From contig NZ_FZOT01000023.1 in the NCBI RefSeq assembly GCF_900188095.1, positions 1 through 56,704 on the forward strand: a stretch of 56,704 nucleotides of DNA, given 5' to 3'. Both the position numbers and the translations under genes were made by a program. This document shows, piece after piece, positions 18,601 to 27,649 of this stretch; within the stretch, counting starts at the first letter, position 1; each line of letters opens with the position of its first letter. A model generated the notes under the pieces. It saw only the letters and a list, made by a program, of their open reading frames with translations, did no database searches and was not told the DNA's origin. This DNA is from Noviherbaspirillum humi (GTDB taxonomy: Bacteria > Pseudomonadota > Gammaproteobacteria > Burkholderiales > Burkholderiaceae_D).

Positions 18601-18724
18601 GGCCGGCGCCGATACCCTGGTGGTGGCCGACGGCACCAGCTGCCGGCACCAGATTGCCGATGGCGCCCAGCGCGACGCCTGGCATGTGGCGCGGGTGCTC
18701 GAAGCGGCGCTGGATCAGGGCTGA
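15698..18724 (+). CDS. YdiJ-like FAD/Fe-S 2-hydroxyacid dehydrogenase (GlcD-GlcF type fusion)
   Basis: A 1008-aa enzyme with the E. coli YdiJ layout. The N-terminal FAD-binding (PCMH) half contains ILPRGAGTSQCGQ near residue 85 and GGMAGNNSCGSRS near 160; the vanillyl-alcohol-oxidase-type cap includes the FSGEHGDGLVRSE motif near 490. Two ferredoxin-like cluster sites follow: CNNNGHC...MCPSYR near 598 and CVSCKGCKRDCP near 658. The C-terminal third has paired CCG cysteine motifs (CCGRTYLSAG, CCGMAGSFGY). YdiJ oxidises D-2-hydroxyglutarate and relatives oxidise D-lactate or glycolate, passing electrons through the clusters to the respiratory chain. Beside a glyoxylate aminotransferase and a carboxylate receptor, glycolate, glycerate or another 2-hydroxyacid is a reasonable substrate, by inference. 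Confidence 0.88.
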   Translation: MNASVPHQVLLSPSLQEAASRNEIAARLQKETGGEVLFDKFSRGRYSTDASIYQVEPVGVFVPRSEQDIVAAIDIARDARLPILPRGAGTSQCGQTVGRALVMDNSKHFNRILDFDRDAMTVTVQPGVVLDHLNAWLKPHGLWFPVDVSTSAQCTIGGMAGNNSCGSRSLYYGNMVHNVLGIDAWLSDGTFASFGLLPKMLEAAPPRIRALADTVARIAAREREEIEERFPKVLRRVGGYNLDIFHPQSVRGYTEDGSVNLAHLLVGSEGTLAYSKQITLKLSPLPTFKTLGVVNFTNFSKAMDSTQHIVKLGPVAVELVDRTMIELARGNPAFRPTIEKALIGAPEAILLVEFAGADKAQQLAQLKALTELMGDLGLPGSVVEMADEKEQKELWEVRKAGLNIMMSLKGDDKPVSFIEDCAVPLEHLAEYTDRLTEVFAKHGTRGTWYAHASVGTLHVRPILDMRRDGSAKMRAIAEEAAALVRQYKGAFSGEHGDGLVRSEWVDWQFGERLMGAYGEIKDAFDPDGLMNPGKIVRATKMDDTSLYRFKPGYQEQPLATVLDWSSWNVHTDPVTEEVSAPGTGGDSTGGFAKAIEMCNNNGHCRKFDSGTMCPSYRATGEEKHLTRGRANTLRLAVSGQLGPDALTSQEMYETLDLCVSCKGCKRDCPTGVDMAKMKTEFLYHYRKKHGLRMKDKLVAYMPRYAPWAARLAPLFNLRDKLPGAAAVSERLFGFSAKRKLPQWRGDTFFRNAPAASSAGAAGEVVLFVDTFNNYFESDNARAAYKVLQAAGYQVHLAKAADDKRPLCCGRTYLSAGLVDEAKAEARRTLQALLPFVQRGVPVVGLEPSCLLTMRDEFLSYGLGKEAHQLAQQAMLFEEFLAREAKAGKLQLKLKPLPQKTAMLHGHCHQKAFDAVRPVQAVLGLVPELQVQLIESSCCGMAGSFGYDAEHYDVSMKMGELALLPAVRKAGADTLVVADGTSCRHQIADGAQRDAWHVARVLEAALDQG

Positions 18725-18748
18725 GCCGGCGGACTGCGCACTCAGCCG

Positions 18749-19996
18749 CTATGCATGCAGCAGCCTGAATGCGCGTCCCGGCGCCGGCGCACCGGGGAAG
18801 AGCCGCTCCAGGGCGGCGTCATCCAGCCTCAGGTGCTGGCGCGCCACCTGCGAGAGCACCGCGCGGAAGTCGGTACTCACCACGAGGTCGCGCCCTTCAT
18901 GGAGCCGGCCGCCTTCCAGGCCGGGCCAGTCGGCATGCACCTTCCCGCCATTGACCCGGCCGCCGAGCAGCCACATCGCGTTGCCATGCCCATGGTCGGT
19001 GCCGCCATTGCCGTTCTCGCGTGCGGTGCGGCCGAATTCCGACATCACCACGATCACCGTGTCGTCGAATGACGATCCCAAACCCCTGGCCAGCGCCAGC
19101 AGGCCCCGGCCGAGCGGCGCCAGCCGGTTCGCCAGCTGGCCTCTGGCGGCGCCCTGGTTGGCATGGGTATCCCAGCCGCCGAGGGCGATGAAGGCGATCT
19201 GCATGTTGGGATCGTTGCGCATCAGGGCGGCGAGCCGCGCGGCGTCGCCCGGAAAGCCGTTGGGCAGGGGCGCGCCGCCATTGGCCATCTGCATCTCGGC
19301 ATCCAGCGCCGCCGATACTTCCTGGCGTGCCTGCTTCGCATCGCGGTAGGCGCGGCTCATGCGGCTGTCGTCGGCGTAGAGCTGGTCGAAGGCGGAGGAA
19401 AGGGCGGGACGGGCGTTGCGATCGTCGCGCCGGCCGCCCGTTGCCAGCGCCAGCGTGCTCGCGGGCGCGCTCCCGGAAAGAATGCGCGGCATGACCGGGC
19501 CGATGCCGATGGCCCGCGTCGGGCCGCTGCTGCCCGGCAGCGACGCCACCAGCCGGTTCAGCCAGCCATCGGGCGTGCTGCGGCGGCCGGGCGTGCCGGT
19601 CTCCAGGTAATCCTGGGCATCGAAATGCGAGCGCGTCGGATCGGGAGAGCCGCAGGCATGAACGAAGGCCAGCTTGCCTTCGCTCCAGAGCGGCTGAAGG
19701 TCGGCCAGCGCCGGATGCAGGCCGAAGTAACCGTCCAGATCGATCACGCCGTTGTCGCCGCCCGGACGGTCCAGGCCGATGGTCGGGCGAAGGCGGGCGT
19801 ACTCCGCGTCGCCGTAAGGGGCGACCACATTCAAGCCGTCGATCGCGCCGCGCAGCATTACCACGATCAGGCGCCGGCGCGCGGCGTCGGCGGGCGCGCC
19901 GGCATGGCTCACGGCCCAGGCATCGCGGCCGAGGGGGATCAGGAAGCCGGAAGCGGCCAGCGCCGCGCCGAGGAAGCCTCTGCGTTTCATATTCAT
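18749..19996 (-). CDS. DUF1501 exported protein
   Basis: 415 aa. It starts MNMKRRGFLGAALAASGFLIPLG, a twin-arginine signal peptide. The body has the DUF1501 hallmarks: VVMLRGAIDGLNVVAPYGD, HFDAQDYLETG, LGGWDTHANQG and VVMSEFGRTARENGNGGTDHGHGN. These are the Asp/His/Glu positions of an alkaline-phosphatase-like (sulfatase-type) fold. The start is ATG 19996 with GAGGA upstream; ATG 19990 is also possible. It lies 10 bases after the DUF1800 gene, its constant partner in many bacteria. Function is not established; the pair is thought to act in the periplasm or at the cell surface. The stop converges on the dehydrogenase stop with a 24-base gap. Confidence 0.85.
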   Translation of the reverse strand: MNMKRRGFLGAALAASGFLIPLGRDAWAVSHAGAPADAARRRLIVVMLRGAIDGLNVVAPYGDAEYARLRPTIGLDRPGGDNGVIDLDGYFGLHPALADLQPLWSEGKLAFVHACGSPDPTRSHFDAQDYLETGTPGRRSTPDGWLNRLVASLPGSSGPTRAIGIGPVMPRILSGSAPASTLALATGGRRDDRNARPALSSAFDQLYADDSRMSRAYRDAKQARQEVSAALDAEMQMANGGAPLPNGFPGDAARLAALMRNDPNMQIAFIALGGWDTHANQGAARGQLANRLAPLGRGLLALARGLGSSFDDTVIVVMSEFGRTARENGNGGTDHGHGNAMWLLGGRVNGGKVHADWPGLEGGRLHEGRDLVVSTDFRAVLSQVARQHLRLDDAALERLFPGAPAPGRAFRLLHA

Positions 19997-20006
19997 CTTT
20001 TCCTCG

Positions 20007-21575
20007 TCAATAACGCATGAAGTCCGGACTGCCGAGCACCATGGCCGCCTGCAGGCGCGGCGGGTTGCGCAGGATGGCATCGCGCGTTGCCGCCGACACG
20101 CCCGGCCCGAGGGTGTGCAGCAGGCTGCCGCTGTCGATGCGTGTCGTTGGCGGCGCGGCGGGCGTCGATTCAGGTACGGGCGTCCATGCCTGTGCCGGCG
20201 GGTCCATGTCTTGAGTCGTCATCATGCCGGCCGACGCCAGCCGGCCGGAAGCGGCCAGCGCCGCGAAGTCCAGGCGCCTGGCCAGCGCATCGGGATTGAG
20301 CCATGCGTCCTCGGTGTTCTTGTAACCGTCCGGCGTGGCGCAGCCGAACAGCGGCATGCCGAGCCGGTTCAGCGCACCCATGATGGGCCGCGCGTTATCC
20401 ACTGGCAGAGCGGCGGCACGCATGGCGGAGACGACGAAGCGGTAGGGCGTCTTGAACTTCGCGCCGACGGCGGAGGCATTGCGGAATTCGGAGCTGGAAA
20501 ACAGGACGCGCAGCACCGGCCGGATCTCCCCGCCGCTGTCCAGGTAGCGCCTGGCCAGACGCTCAACCAGCGCCGGCGGCGGCTGGTCGGCGACGAAATA
20601 CTGCGCAAGCTTGAATGCCAGGCGGCGTGCGGTGGACGGATGCAGGGCGAGGACGTCGAGCGCAATCTCGCCTTCCTGCTGCCCCTGCGCGGCAATACGC
20701 CGTCCGAGCCAGACCTTGTCGCCGCCGTCGTGGCGCCGCGCTTCGAATCGGAATCCCGGGCCGCCGCGGGCCAGTTCCTGCGGCTTGAAGGTCCAGCCGG
20801 TGAACATGCGCGCCAGCTCGGTCACATCCTGCTCGGTGTAGCCGCCGTCCGCGCCCAATGTGTGCAGCTCCATCAGTTCGCGGGCGTAATTTTCATTGAG
20901 GCCGGCGATCCTCCTCGCCGCAGGGATCGTTCGGCCACGCGCATCGAGCGGCTGATCGTTCGCGGCCGAGGACAGCCAGTTGTCGAGATAGAACAGCATG
21001 GCGGGATGCCTCGCCGTCGCGCCCAGCAGATCCCGGAAATTGCCGAACGCATGGGGCCGGATCGCATCCCGCTCATAGCTTGCCACCAGCGCCGGGTCCA
21101 GGCCCTTGAACATGAATACATTGAAATGGTTAAACCAGAAATCCACCATCACTTCTTCGAGCTGGCGCGGACTCTCCACCGCCCGCAGCAACCTGGCCTG
21201 CACGGTCTGCTCGACGATTCGCCGTTGCGTTTCCTTTGCCAGGCCGCGGTCGGCCTTTCCTGCCTGCTTGTCCTGGTCCCTCGCCTGCAGGAGCGCGGCG
21301 AGGGCGTCGCCGGCGCTCTGGCTTTCGATCGGCAATGCCGCCAGCCGCTGGGCCAGCGTCGCGGACAGGGCGATGGAAGATGGGTTGAGCTGCATCTCGA
21401 CATAGCGGTCCACGCCGATGCGCATGACCTCTTCCAGATCACCCGGCCGCGGTCCGTAACCGAGCCGGTTGAGTACATGCAGCGCGGCTTGTTCCGGCGC
21501 CGGCTCGGCGGCGCCGGCCAAACCGGAAAGGAGAAAGGCTGCGGTCAGCAGAAGCAGGGCGCGAAAGCGCTTCAT
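20007..21575 (-). CDS. DUF1800 exported protein
   Basis: 522 aa with a clear Sec signal peptide (MKRFRALLLLTAAFLLSGLAGA). The family opening is LHVLNRLGYGPRPGDL; VDFWFNHFNVF lies near 140, LNENYARELMELHTLG near 220, and FTGWTF and FKTPYRFVVSAMRA later. DUF1800 proteins are almost always encoded next to DUF1501, as here, and are presumed exported with it; the biochemical role is unknown. A good ribosome-binding site (GGAGGTACGCC on the minus strand) supports ATG 21575. Confidence 0.85.
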   Translation of the reverse strand: MKRFRALLLLTAAFLLSGLAGAAEPAPEQAALHVLNRLGYGPRPGDLEEVMRIGVDRYVEMQLNPSSIALSATLAQRLAALPIESQSAGDALAALLQARDQDKQAGKADRGLAKETQRRIVEQTVQARLLRAVESPRQLEEVMVDFWFNHFNVFMFKGLDPALVASYERDAIRPHAFGNFRDLLGATARHPAMLFYLDNWLSSAANDQPLDARGRTIPAARRIAGLNENYARELMELHTLGADGGYTEQDVTELARMFTGWTFKPQELARGGPGFRFEARRHDGGDKVWLGRRIAAQGQQEGEIALDVLALHPSTARRLAFKLAQYFVADQPPPALVERLARRYLDSGGEIRPVLRVLFSSSEFRNASAVGAKFKTPYRFVVSAMRAAALPVDNARPIMGALNRLGMPLFGCATPDGYKNTEDAWLNPDALARRLDFAALAASGRLASAGMMTTQDMDPPAQAWTPVPESTPAAPPTTRIDSGSLLHTLGPGVSAATRDAILRNPPRLQAAMVLGSPDFMRY

Positions 21576-22190
21576 GGCGTACCTCCTTGCATGCCGCGGC
21601 CATCGGCAAACGGCCTTCGGGTTGAGCGGCTCGGCGCCGACTTTGCAGGACGGGCAAGGATGGGTTCATCCCGTTCATGGCCGCTGCGGCGCGCTCGCTG
21701 ATGCTTCATTCTACGTTCCTTTCGCCGTCGGGCAGCTGCCGGTCAGCCGCCCATGCAAGCTCGTTCCGATGTGCTTCCCGCACGAAGATGCCATCGGCCT
21801 CAGCAGACACAACGACTGGCTCGATTCGGTGATGACTGCGAGGGCAGAAAGTATGTAACAGGCGGTTACTGCATCATGGAAAACCCGCAGCAGCGGGCAG
21901 GGATTGATCGTGATGAAGCGAACCGTGTGGTTTGCGTTTGCAAGCCACGCGAAGGGGCCGCCCCTGCAAGCATGCCGCCATCCCCGGCAACAGCCGCAGC
22001 GGCGACTCGCGAGACGCGCATTGTCATCACCAATGGATGACGGAACAGAAAAAAGCCGCGCAAGGGATGCAACTCATTCACCAAATGACCTACTAACAAG
22101 GCGAATCTCATTGACGATCGATTAACCGATGACAATCGGCTTTCCAACTAGATAGTGCCGCCTTACGCCTTGACCAAGCCATTTACCGAC
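21576..22190. other. Intergenic region, no supported gene
   Basis: This 615-base gap separates the divergent DUF1800 and GGDEF/EAL genes and should contain promoters for both. Several open frames exist in both directions (for example 21904-22125 +), but none has a convincing ribosome-binding site or recognisable protein. The part from about 22060 to 22150 is more A+T-rich, as expected of a promoter. No RNA gene or riboswitch was recognised. Confidence 0.5.
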
Positions 22191-25100
22191 ATGGAACCCC
22201 GAACCGCCTCGGGGGTTGTGAAACGTCTTGTCGAACTGTTGCCGCGCATGCACAAGCTGATGGCGGCAGCCGTGGTCATTACCGATCAGGAAACTCATTT
22301 CTGCGCTGCATCCACCGGGCTCGATGGATGCCACCCTGATGCATTGATGGCCTTCTGCCGCTCGGCCACCCGCCGCGATGGCGTCATGGTGGTAAGCGAC
22401 ACTTCCACGCTGCCGGAACTCGCCGAGCATGCCATGGTGAAAGGCGCACCGTGGATACGATTTTATGCCGCGGTTCCGCTCAAATCGGAAGAGGGAAAGT
22501 CCATCGGCATCCTGTGCGTGATGGACCGGGTGGCGCGAATGCCCAGCGCCGGGATGCTGGCCTCGGTTGCGGCCATGGGCGAGCAGATCGCACTGCAGCT
22601 GCTCATGGAACGGCGCCAGACGGCCATGGCGGCCGGCTCCCACGATTCTGCGGGCACCTCCCATTTCGCCCGGGTGAATCGCGCGCTGCGGCTGCTGAGC
22701 GCCTGCAACGAATCGGTCATGCGCGCCACCAGCGAAGCGGCGCTGCTCAACGATATCTGCGGGCTGGCGGTGAACGTCGGCGGCTACCTGATGGCCTGGG
22801 TCGGCTATGCGCAGCCGGACGAAGAATCCAGCATCAAGCCCATGGCCCATGCCGGCCAGCTGCCGATGGAAGACTACCTGAGCCGGCTGAAGTTGAGCTG
22901 GTCGCCGACCCATCCCGGCGGCAACGGTCCGGGCGGCCGCACCATACGCGAGGGCCGGCCGGTGATCTGCGACGACATCGCCACCGAAGACAGCCTGGCA
23001 CCATGGCGGCCGCTGGCGCGGCATGCGAACGCGCGCAGTCTGGTGTCGCTGCCGCTGCGCGACGGCAGCCATACCTTCGGCGTGTTCGGCCTCTATTCGA
23101 TGGAAGCCGTTTCCGAGCATCAGGAAGAGATCGAACTGCTGCAGAAGCTGGCGGACAATCTCGCTTACGGCATCAGCAGCCTCCGTTCCCGCCTGCGTCA
23201 CCAGCGCATCGAGGCCGCGGTGCTGGTGGCGGCCGCCGGCGTCTCGGCCAGCGGCGGCAGCGCCTTCTTCGAGCAGCTTGCCGGCAGCATGGCGCTCGCC
23301 GTCGGCGCGCAGGCCGGCATCATCGGCAGGTTCCTGCCGGGGCGTCCGCTGCGGGTGCGCAGCCTAGGTGCGGTGGCCGACGGCGCGGCGCTCGAGGAGT
23401 TCGATTACAACATCGAGGGCACGCCGTGCGAGCGGCTGCTCTCGGCGCCGCAGTGCGTCGTCTCGGAGCGGGCAATGGAGCAGTTTCCGGATGCGCTGCG
23501 CCTTCATGCCTTTGCCGCCCAGGCCTATGTCGGCCTGCGGCTGGACGATTCCGCCGGCCAGGCGATCGGCCTGATCTATGTCCTGTTCCGCGAAGCCGTC
23601 ACCGAACTCAGCTTCGTCACCTCCACCCTGCGCATCTTCGCTGCCCGCGCCGCCGGCGAAATGGAGCGGCTCGAGGCCGACGCCCGCATACGCAACCAGG
23701 CATCGCTGCTGGACCAGGCGCAGGATGCGATCATCGTCAGCGGCATCGACCACCACATCACCTATTGGAACAAGGGCGCCGAAAGGCTGTACGGCTGGAG
23801 CGCCGAGGAAGCGCTGGGCAAGGACAAGGCGCAGCTCCTGTACCGGCATCCGATCGACTTCTACGAAGCCAGCGCCCATGCCCTGCATCATGGTGAATGG
23901 CGCGGCGAGGTTGAGCAGCGGCGCAAGGATGGCGAATCGCTGACGGTGGAGGGCTACTGGACCCTGGTGCGCGGCAACGACCAGCGGCCGCAATCCATCC
24001 TTGCCATCCATACCAATGTCACGCAGCGCAAGGCGGCGGAGCGCGAGATCGAAAGACTCGCCTTCTACGATCCCCTCACCCGGCTGCCGAACCGGCGCCT
24101 GCTGGTGGAGCGCTTGCAGCATGCGCTGGAAAACCAGGAGCGCGACCTGCATGGCGGCGCGCTGCTGTTCCTTGATCTCGACGACTTCAAGACCATCAAC
24201 GACACGCTCGGCCACGACAAGGGCGATCTGCTGCTGCAGCAGGTGGCGCAGCGTCTGATTTCCTGCGTGCGCAAGAACAATACCGTGGCCCGGCTGGGCG
24301 GCGACGAGTTCGTGATCATGCTCGAACAGCTCAGCCACGACCTGCATGAAGCTGCCAGCCAGGCGCGGGTTGTCGCCGGCCATGTGCTGGATGCCTTCGC
24401 CCAGCCTTTCCACATCGCCGGCCACCATTACCATACCTCGCCCAGCATCGGCATCGCCATGTTCGGCAACCGCGACTTCAGCGTCGACGAACTGCTCAAG
24501 CGCGCCGACCTGGCGATGTACCAGGCCAAGGCGGCCGGCCGCAACACGATGCGCTTCTTCGATCCGGAAATGCAGCAGGCGGTGAGCGCCCGGGTGGCGA
24601 TGGAGAACGATTTCCGCGACGGCCTGCAGCTGCAGCAGTTTTCCCTTTACTACCAGGCGCAGGCCGACCGCGAGGGCAGGATGACCGGCGGCGAGGCGCT
24701 GGTGCGCTGGCAGCATCCGCGCCGCGGCCGACTGTCCCCGGGCGAGTTCATTCCGCTGGCGGAGCATACCGGGCTGATCCTGCCGCTGGGCGAATGGGTG
24801 CTGAAGACCGCCTGCGAACAGCTGGCGCGCTGGGCGCGGCAGAAAGCGACCGCCGGATTGAGCATTTCGGTGAACGTCAGCGCACGCCAGTTCCGGCATG
24901 CGAACTTCGTGCCGCAGGTGTTGGGAGCGCTGAACGACAGCGGCGCCAATCCGTCGCGCCTGAAGATAGAGCTCACCGAAAGCCTGCTGGTGGAAGACAT
25001 GCAGGAGACCATCGCCAAGATGGCGGCGCTGAAGGCTTACGGCGTCGGCTTCTCGCTGGACGATTTCGGCACCGGCTACTCCTCGCTGTCCTATCTCAAG

Positions 25101-25382
25101 CAGCTGCCGCTGGACCAGCTGAAGATCGACCAGTCCTTCGTCAGCGACGTGCTGACCGACCCCAACGACGCCGCCATCGCCAGCACCATCGTCGCGCTCG
25201 GGCAAAGCCTCGGCCTGAACGTGATCGCCGAAGGCGTGGAAACCGAAGCGCAGCGCGACTTCCTGGCGGACCACGGCTGCCATGCCTACCAGGGCTATCT
25301 TTACGGGCGGCCTATGCCGGCGGAGCAGTTCGAGGCGATGCTGCGGGCTGCTTCCGTTCACGCAAAGCCACAGCTTCATTGA
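22191..25382 (+). CDS. GAF-GAF-GAF-PAS-GGDEF-EAL c-di-GMP enzyme
   Basis: A 1063-aa signalling protein with no TM segment. Two GAF-like sensor regions (about residues 10-150 and 165-325), a third GAF-like region (about 345-490) and a PAS domain (about 500-620, ITYWNKGAERLYGWSAEEALG) precede a GGDEF domain (LAFYDPLTRLPNRR, intact GGDEF near 704) and an EAL domain. The EAL domain keeps the signature EAL near 835, ELTESLL, DDFGTGYSSLSYLK, KIDQSF, AEGVET and YQGYLYGRP, so both cyclase and phosphodiesterase halves look competent. No clear RxxD inhibitory site was seen. I use ATG 22191; an in-frame GTG lies at 22155. The sensed signal is unknown. Confidence 0.88.
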   Translation: MEPRTASGVVKRLVELLPRMHKLMAAAVVITDQETHFCAASTGLDGCHPDALMAFCRSATRRDGVMVVSDTSTLPELAEHAMVKGAPWIRFYAAVPLKSEEGKSIGILCVMDRVARMPSAGMLASVAAMGEQIALQLLMERRQTAMAAGSHDSAGTSHFARVNRALRLLSACNESVMRATSEAALLNDICGLAVNVGGYLMAWVGYAQPDEESSIKPMAHAGQLPMEDYLSRLKLSWSPTHPGGNGPGGRTIREGRPVICDDIATEDSLAPWRPLARHANARSLVSLPLRDGSHTFGVFGLYSMEAVSEHQEEIELLQKLADNLAYGISSLRSRLRHQRIEAAVLVAAAGVSASGGSAFFEQLAGSMALAVGAQAGIIGRFLPGRPLRVRSLGAVADGAALEEFDYNIEGTPCERLLSAPQCVVSERAMEQFPDALRLHAFAAQAYVGLRLDDSAGQAIGLIYVLFREAVTELSFVTSTLRIFAARAAGEMERLEADARIRNQASLLDQAQDAIIVSGIDHHITYWNKGAERLYGWSAEEALGKDKAQLLYRHPIDFYEASAHALHHGEWRGEVEQRRKDGESLTVEGYWTLVRGNDQRPQSILAIHTNVTQRKAAEREIERLAFYDPLTRLPNRRLLVERLQHALENQERDLHGGALLFLDLDDFKTINDTLGHDKGDLLLQQVAQRLISCVRKNNTVARLGGDEFVIMLEQLSHDLHEAASQARVVAGHVLDAFAQPFHIAGHHYHTSPSIGIAMFGNRDFSVDELLKRADLAMYQAKAAGRNTMRFFDPEMQQAVSARVAMENDFRDGLQLQQFSLYYQAQADREGRMTGGEALVRWQHPRRGRLSPGEFIPLAEHTGLILPLGEWVLKTACEQLARWARQKATAGLSISVNVSARQFRHANFVPQVLGALNDSGANPSRLKIELTESLLVEDMQETIAKMAALKAYGVGFSLDDFGTGYSSLSYLKQLPLDQLKIDQSFVSDVLTDPNDAAIASTIVALGQSLGLNVIAEGVETEAQRDFLADHGCHAYQGYLYGRPMPAEQFEAMLRAASVHAKPQLH

Positions 25383-25639
25383 ACAGTTGCCGGTTGCCGT
25401 CAGTGTAGTGAAATTGCACCGAGCAGCGAGCACTGCGGCAACCGCAAAATCGAAGAACGCAAGATCGACAATAGGCTAACCGAGAGTGTCTTCAGCGATA
25501 GTCGAAGTCATTTTCTAGCTTGCGTTAATGCACTTTCAAAAAATGATTTAGAGGCATATGCATCATGCGGCTTTAAACCTTAACAATTAGCTTGATTCAT
25601 GTGATTTTATTCGGTCATTTCGTCACTTACGCATTGAAA

Positions 25640-27202
25640 ATGACCGTATCCAAGACCGTCACACCATCTTCCCCGCTTCGCTTTCCAGCAGGTGCCATGC
25701 AGCCCGAGTTCTTGCCCGGAACCCACGGTATTTCATTGGACCGTATGCTGGCCGGAACGACGGACCCAAAGGCTGGGCGGCTGGCATCCGCAGATGTGAC
25801 GAAGATGGATGCCTTCCATCGAATGTCCTGGGTGTTGGAGCATGCCGTTCAAGGTTTGCCAGAAAAGATTAAGGCGGAGGTTTCGCAGTTGATCTCGCCA
25901 CAATCGTTACTGCTGCTTCTAGGATTCCTCGCTGCCCAGGCAACGCCTATAGGCTGGATTGCCGATCTTGCGGTACTCGGTCTTACCATTCGCGAAGCCT
26001 GGTACGTCATAAACTCCTTGAACCGCATCAACGCGCTGGTCAGCAAGCCGCGAGACCGGCAAGATCTATTAGTCGCTGCGAATGTGACGGGCGATCTCAT
26101 CGCACGGCTTGCGTCGTTGGGATTGCTTGGCAAAGTGATCGGCGCCTTCAAGCGTCATATGTCCAAACATACCGCGCAACCTAAGCAGACGCCGCAAGCT
26201 ATTCAAGGACCAACCATCGATGTTTCTTCGAGGCGGTTGCCTCGCTCCGAAGGAAATTCATCAGTCCCGCTGACGCCGACGAGGATCGAAACGAACCCAT
26301 CTTCAAGATTATCGGTTCGCGATTTGCATTCACCAGGTAAAGCGCGGACGGAGATTGTTCCTGAAAAGCGGGGCCGAAATCCACCTACGAACCAGCAAGG
26401 CAATTCGCAGCAACCTGCCACGCTGAACAGAAAGGCGTCCAATGCAAATCGTCGTAATGCTACGGCGCGTATAACGGTGTTCGCGTCGCCCCCGAACAGG
26501 CCATTGCTGCAATCATCAAATGCGGTGACAAACACGAATGCGCGGGCACCAATCGTCACCGAGAGGCCCCCAATGACTGAGTGGCAGCCGCATTACGAAA
26601 AAATCAAGAACAATCCTCCCTTGCCAACGCTGGTGAACTTTCTCAATGATTGGGTCAAAGGCAGCAGGCCGCCCGGCCTGGCAGTGGATATGGGGGCAGG
26701 AGCCGGCCTTCAAACTGCCGCGCTCAGCCGCTATGGCTGGGATGTAGTGGCAATTGATGCCGATGCTGCCTCTCCTTATTACGTTCGACAGGCATTGGCT
26801 AGAAATCGAGATCGGGCCCATGCAAATAAACGCTCTTCTGACGGTTATGGCAGGGTAGTGATCAAAGTACAAAAGTTTCAGGACGTCAAACTTCCGCCCG
26901 ATGGAACGGTGGATTTGGTGTGGTCCGGCAGCCTTTCCTTCGTCCCGCGAAAAGACATGCCGGCCATCTTGCAAAAAGTTCGCCGGGCACTTGGGAAGGA
27001 TGGTCGATTAGTGATTACCCTGTTCGGTCCCGAGCATCATTTAACAGGGAGCGCGGGCATCACGGTTTGGAAGGAGGAAGAAGTGCGCGCGGTGCTGAAA
27101 GGCTTCCGAATTCTTTCCTTGCAGCGCAAGAAAACGACGACGGAGTTTACGAACGGTTCAGGCGTATATGACTTGGTAGAAGTTGATGCAGTCAAAGAGT
27201 AG
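25640..27202 (+). CDS. Orphan three-part protein: hydrophobic N-terminal module, basic linker, C-terminal methyltransferase
   Basis: 520 aa. Residues about 75-165 form a hydrophobic/amphipathic module (LLLLLGFLAAQATPIGWIAD ... AWYVINSLNRI). Residues about 170-310 are a low-complexity Ser/Pro/Asn/Arg linker. Residues about 315-520 are a class I SAM-dependent methyltransferase with motif I LAVDMGAGAGLQ near 350, an acidic VVAIDAD end of strand 2, and VDLVWSGSLSFV as motif IV. Such a variable enzymatic C-terminus behind a membrane-active module resembles contact-dependent or polymorphic toxin effectors, but this is inference. The gene is more A+T-rich than its neighbours and stands alone, with no immunity-like gene in view. 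ATG 25640 is used; a TTG at 25592 is also in frame. Confidence 0.6.
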   Translation: MTVSKTVTPSSPLRFPAGAMQPEFLPGTHGISLDRMLAGTTDPKAGRLASADVTKMDAFHRMSWVLEHAVQGLPEKIKAEVSQLISPQSLLLLLGFLAAQATPIGWIADLAVLGLTIREAWYVINSLNRINALVSKPRDRQDLLVAANVTGDLIARLASLGLLGKVIGAFKRHMSKHTAQPKQTPQAIQGPTIDVSSRRLPRSEGNSSVPLTPTRIETNPSSRLSVRDLHSPGKARTEIVPEKRGRNPPTNQQGNSQQPATLNRKASNANRRNATARITVFASPPNRPLLQSSNAVTNTNARAPIVTERPPMTEWQPHYEKIKNNPPLPTLVNFLNDWVKGSRPPGLAVDMGAGAGLQTAALSRYGWDVVAIDADAASPYYVRQALARNRDRAHANKRSSDGYGRVVIKVQKFQDVKLPPDGTVDLVWSGSLSFVPRKDMPAILQKVRRALGKDGRLVITLFGPEHHLTGSAGITVWKEEEVRAVLKGFRILSLQRKKTTTEFTNGSGVYDLVEVDAVKE

Positions 27203-27334
27203 GGAAGCGTTTCACTGCGTCCGCGCGGGTTCCATAAAGAATTTCGCCATTCTGGCTTGAGAAGCGATCAGTCGATGCAAGTAAAAAAGTTTGAATCTTA
27301 TTGCGGTCCAATGAGACTTTGCTCTCTCAAGCGC

Positions 27335-27637
27335 ATGCAATTCACATCGAGCAGCCCGCGCCAGCAGGGCCTCGTCAGCCGCGCTCTCCAGTCTCAGCTG
27401 CGCAGCAGCACGTCGCTCGCGTGGCTTTGAAGCAGCCGGTCTGCGAGCGACCAGGCGCGGCCGCTGTAAGTGGAAGGAAACAGAGCATCGCCCGGTATGT
27501 TTTGCACCCACTGCACCTGCAGCCAGAAGGCGAGTTGGCTTCCGGCCCATTCGGTAATCAGGTCGCCGCGGCACCGAGAGCGAAGCCGGCGCCGAGCATG
27601 GTTGCCAACGCGGCGCGGTAGCGCACATCTCTCCAGG
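27335..27637 (-). pseudogene. Decayed fragment of the recombinase family encoded at 32719-33768
   Basis: On the minus strand this stretch aligns base by base with the intact recombinase gene further right. The segments around 27421-27565 and 27588-27637 match 32910-33057 and about 33168-33220 closely, at roughly four of five bases by eye. About 110 bases between them are missing, and further bases are lost nearer the 3' end, with frame shifts and stops. The match fades beyond 27335, where remnants of the family's final LGLLDVNG segment can still be read. It is therefore a dead second copy, not a coding gene. It sits directly between the methyltransferase gene and the Bug receptor. Confidence 0.75.
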
Positions 27638-27649
27638 CGCCCGGCTCGC

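Noticed and set aside
15473-18685. A 1070-codon open frame on the minus strand
   Set aside because: It is the antisense shadow of the dehydrogenase gene; its His/Ala/Arg/Gln-rich translation has no domains, as is usual opposite GC-rich coding DNA.
21753-22147. Short open frames between the DUF1800 and GGDEF/EAL genes
   Set aside because: They overlap each other on both strands, lack ribosome-binding sites and have no protein-like pattern.
27212-27628. A 138-codon minus-strand frame that could pass for a gene
   Set aside because: Its bases align out of frame with the intact recombinase gene, so it is a decayed remnant.
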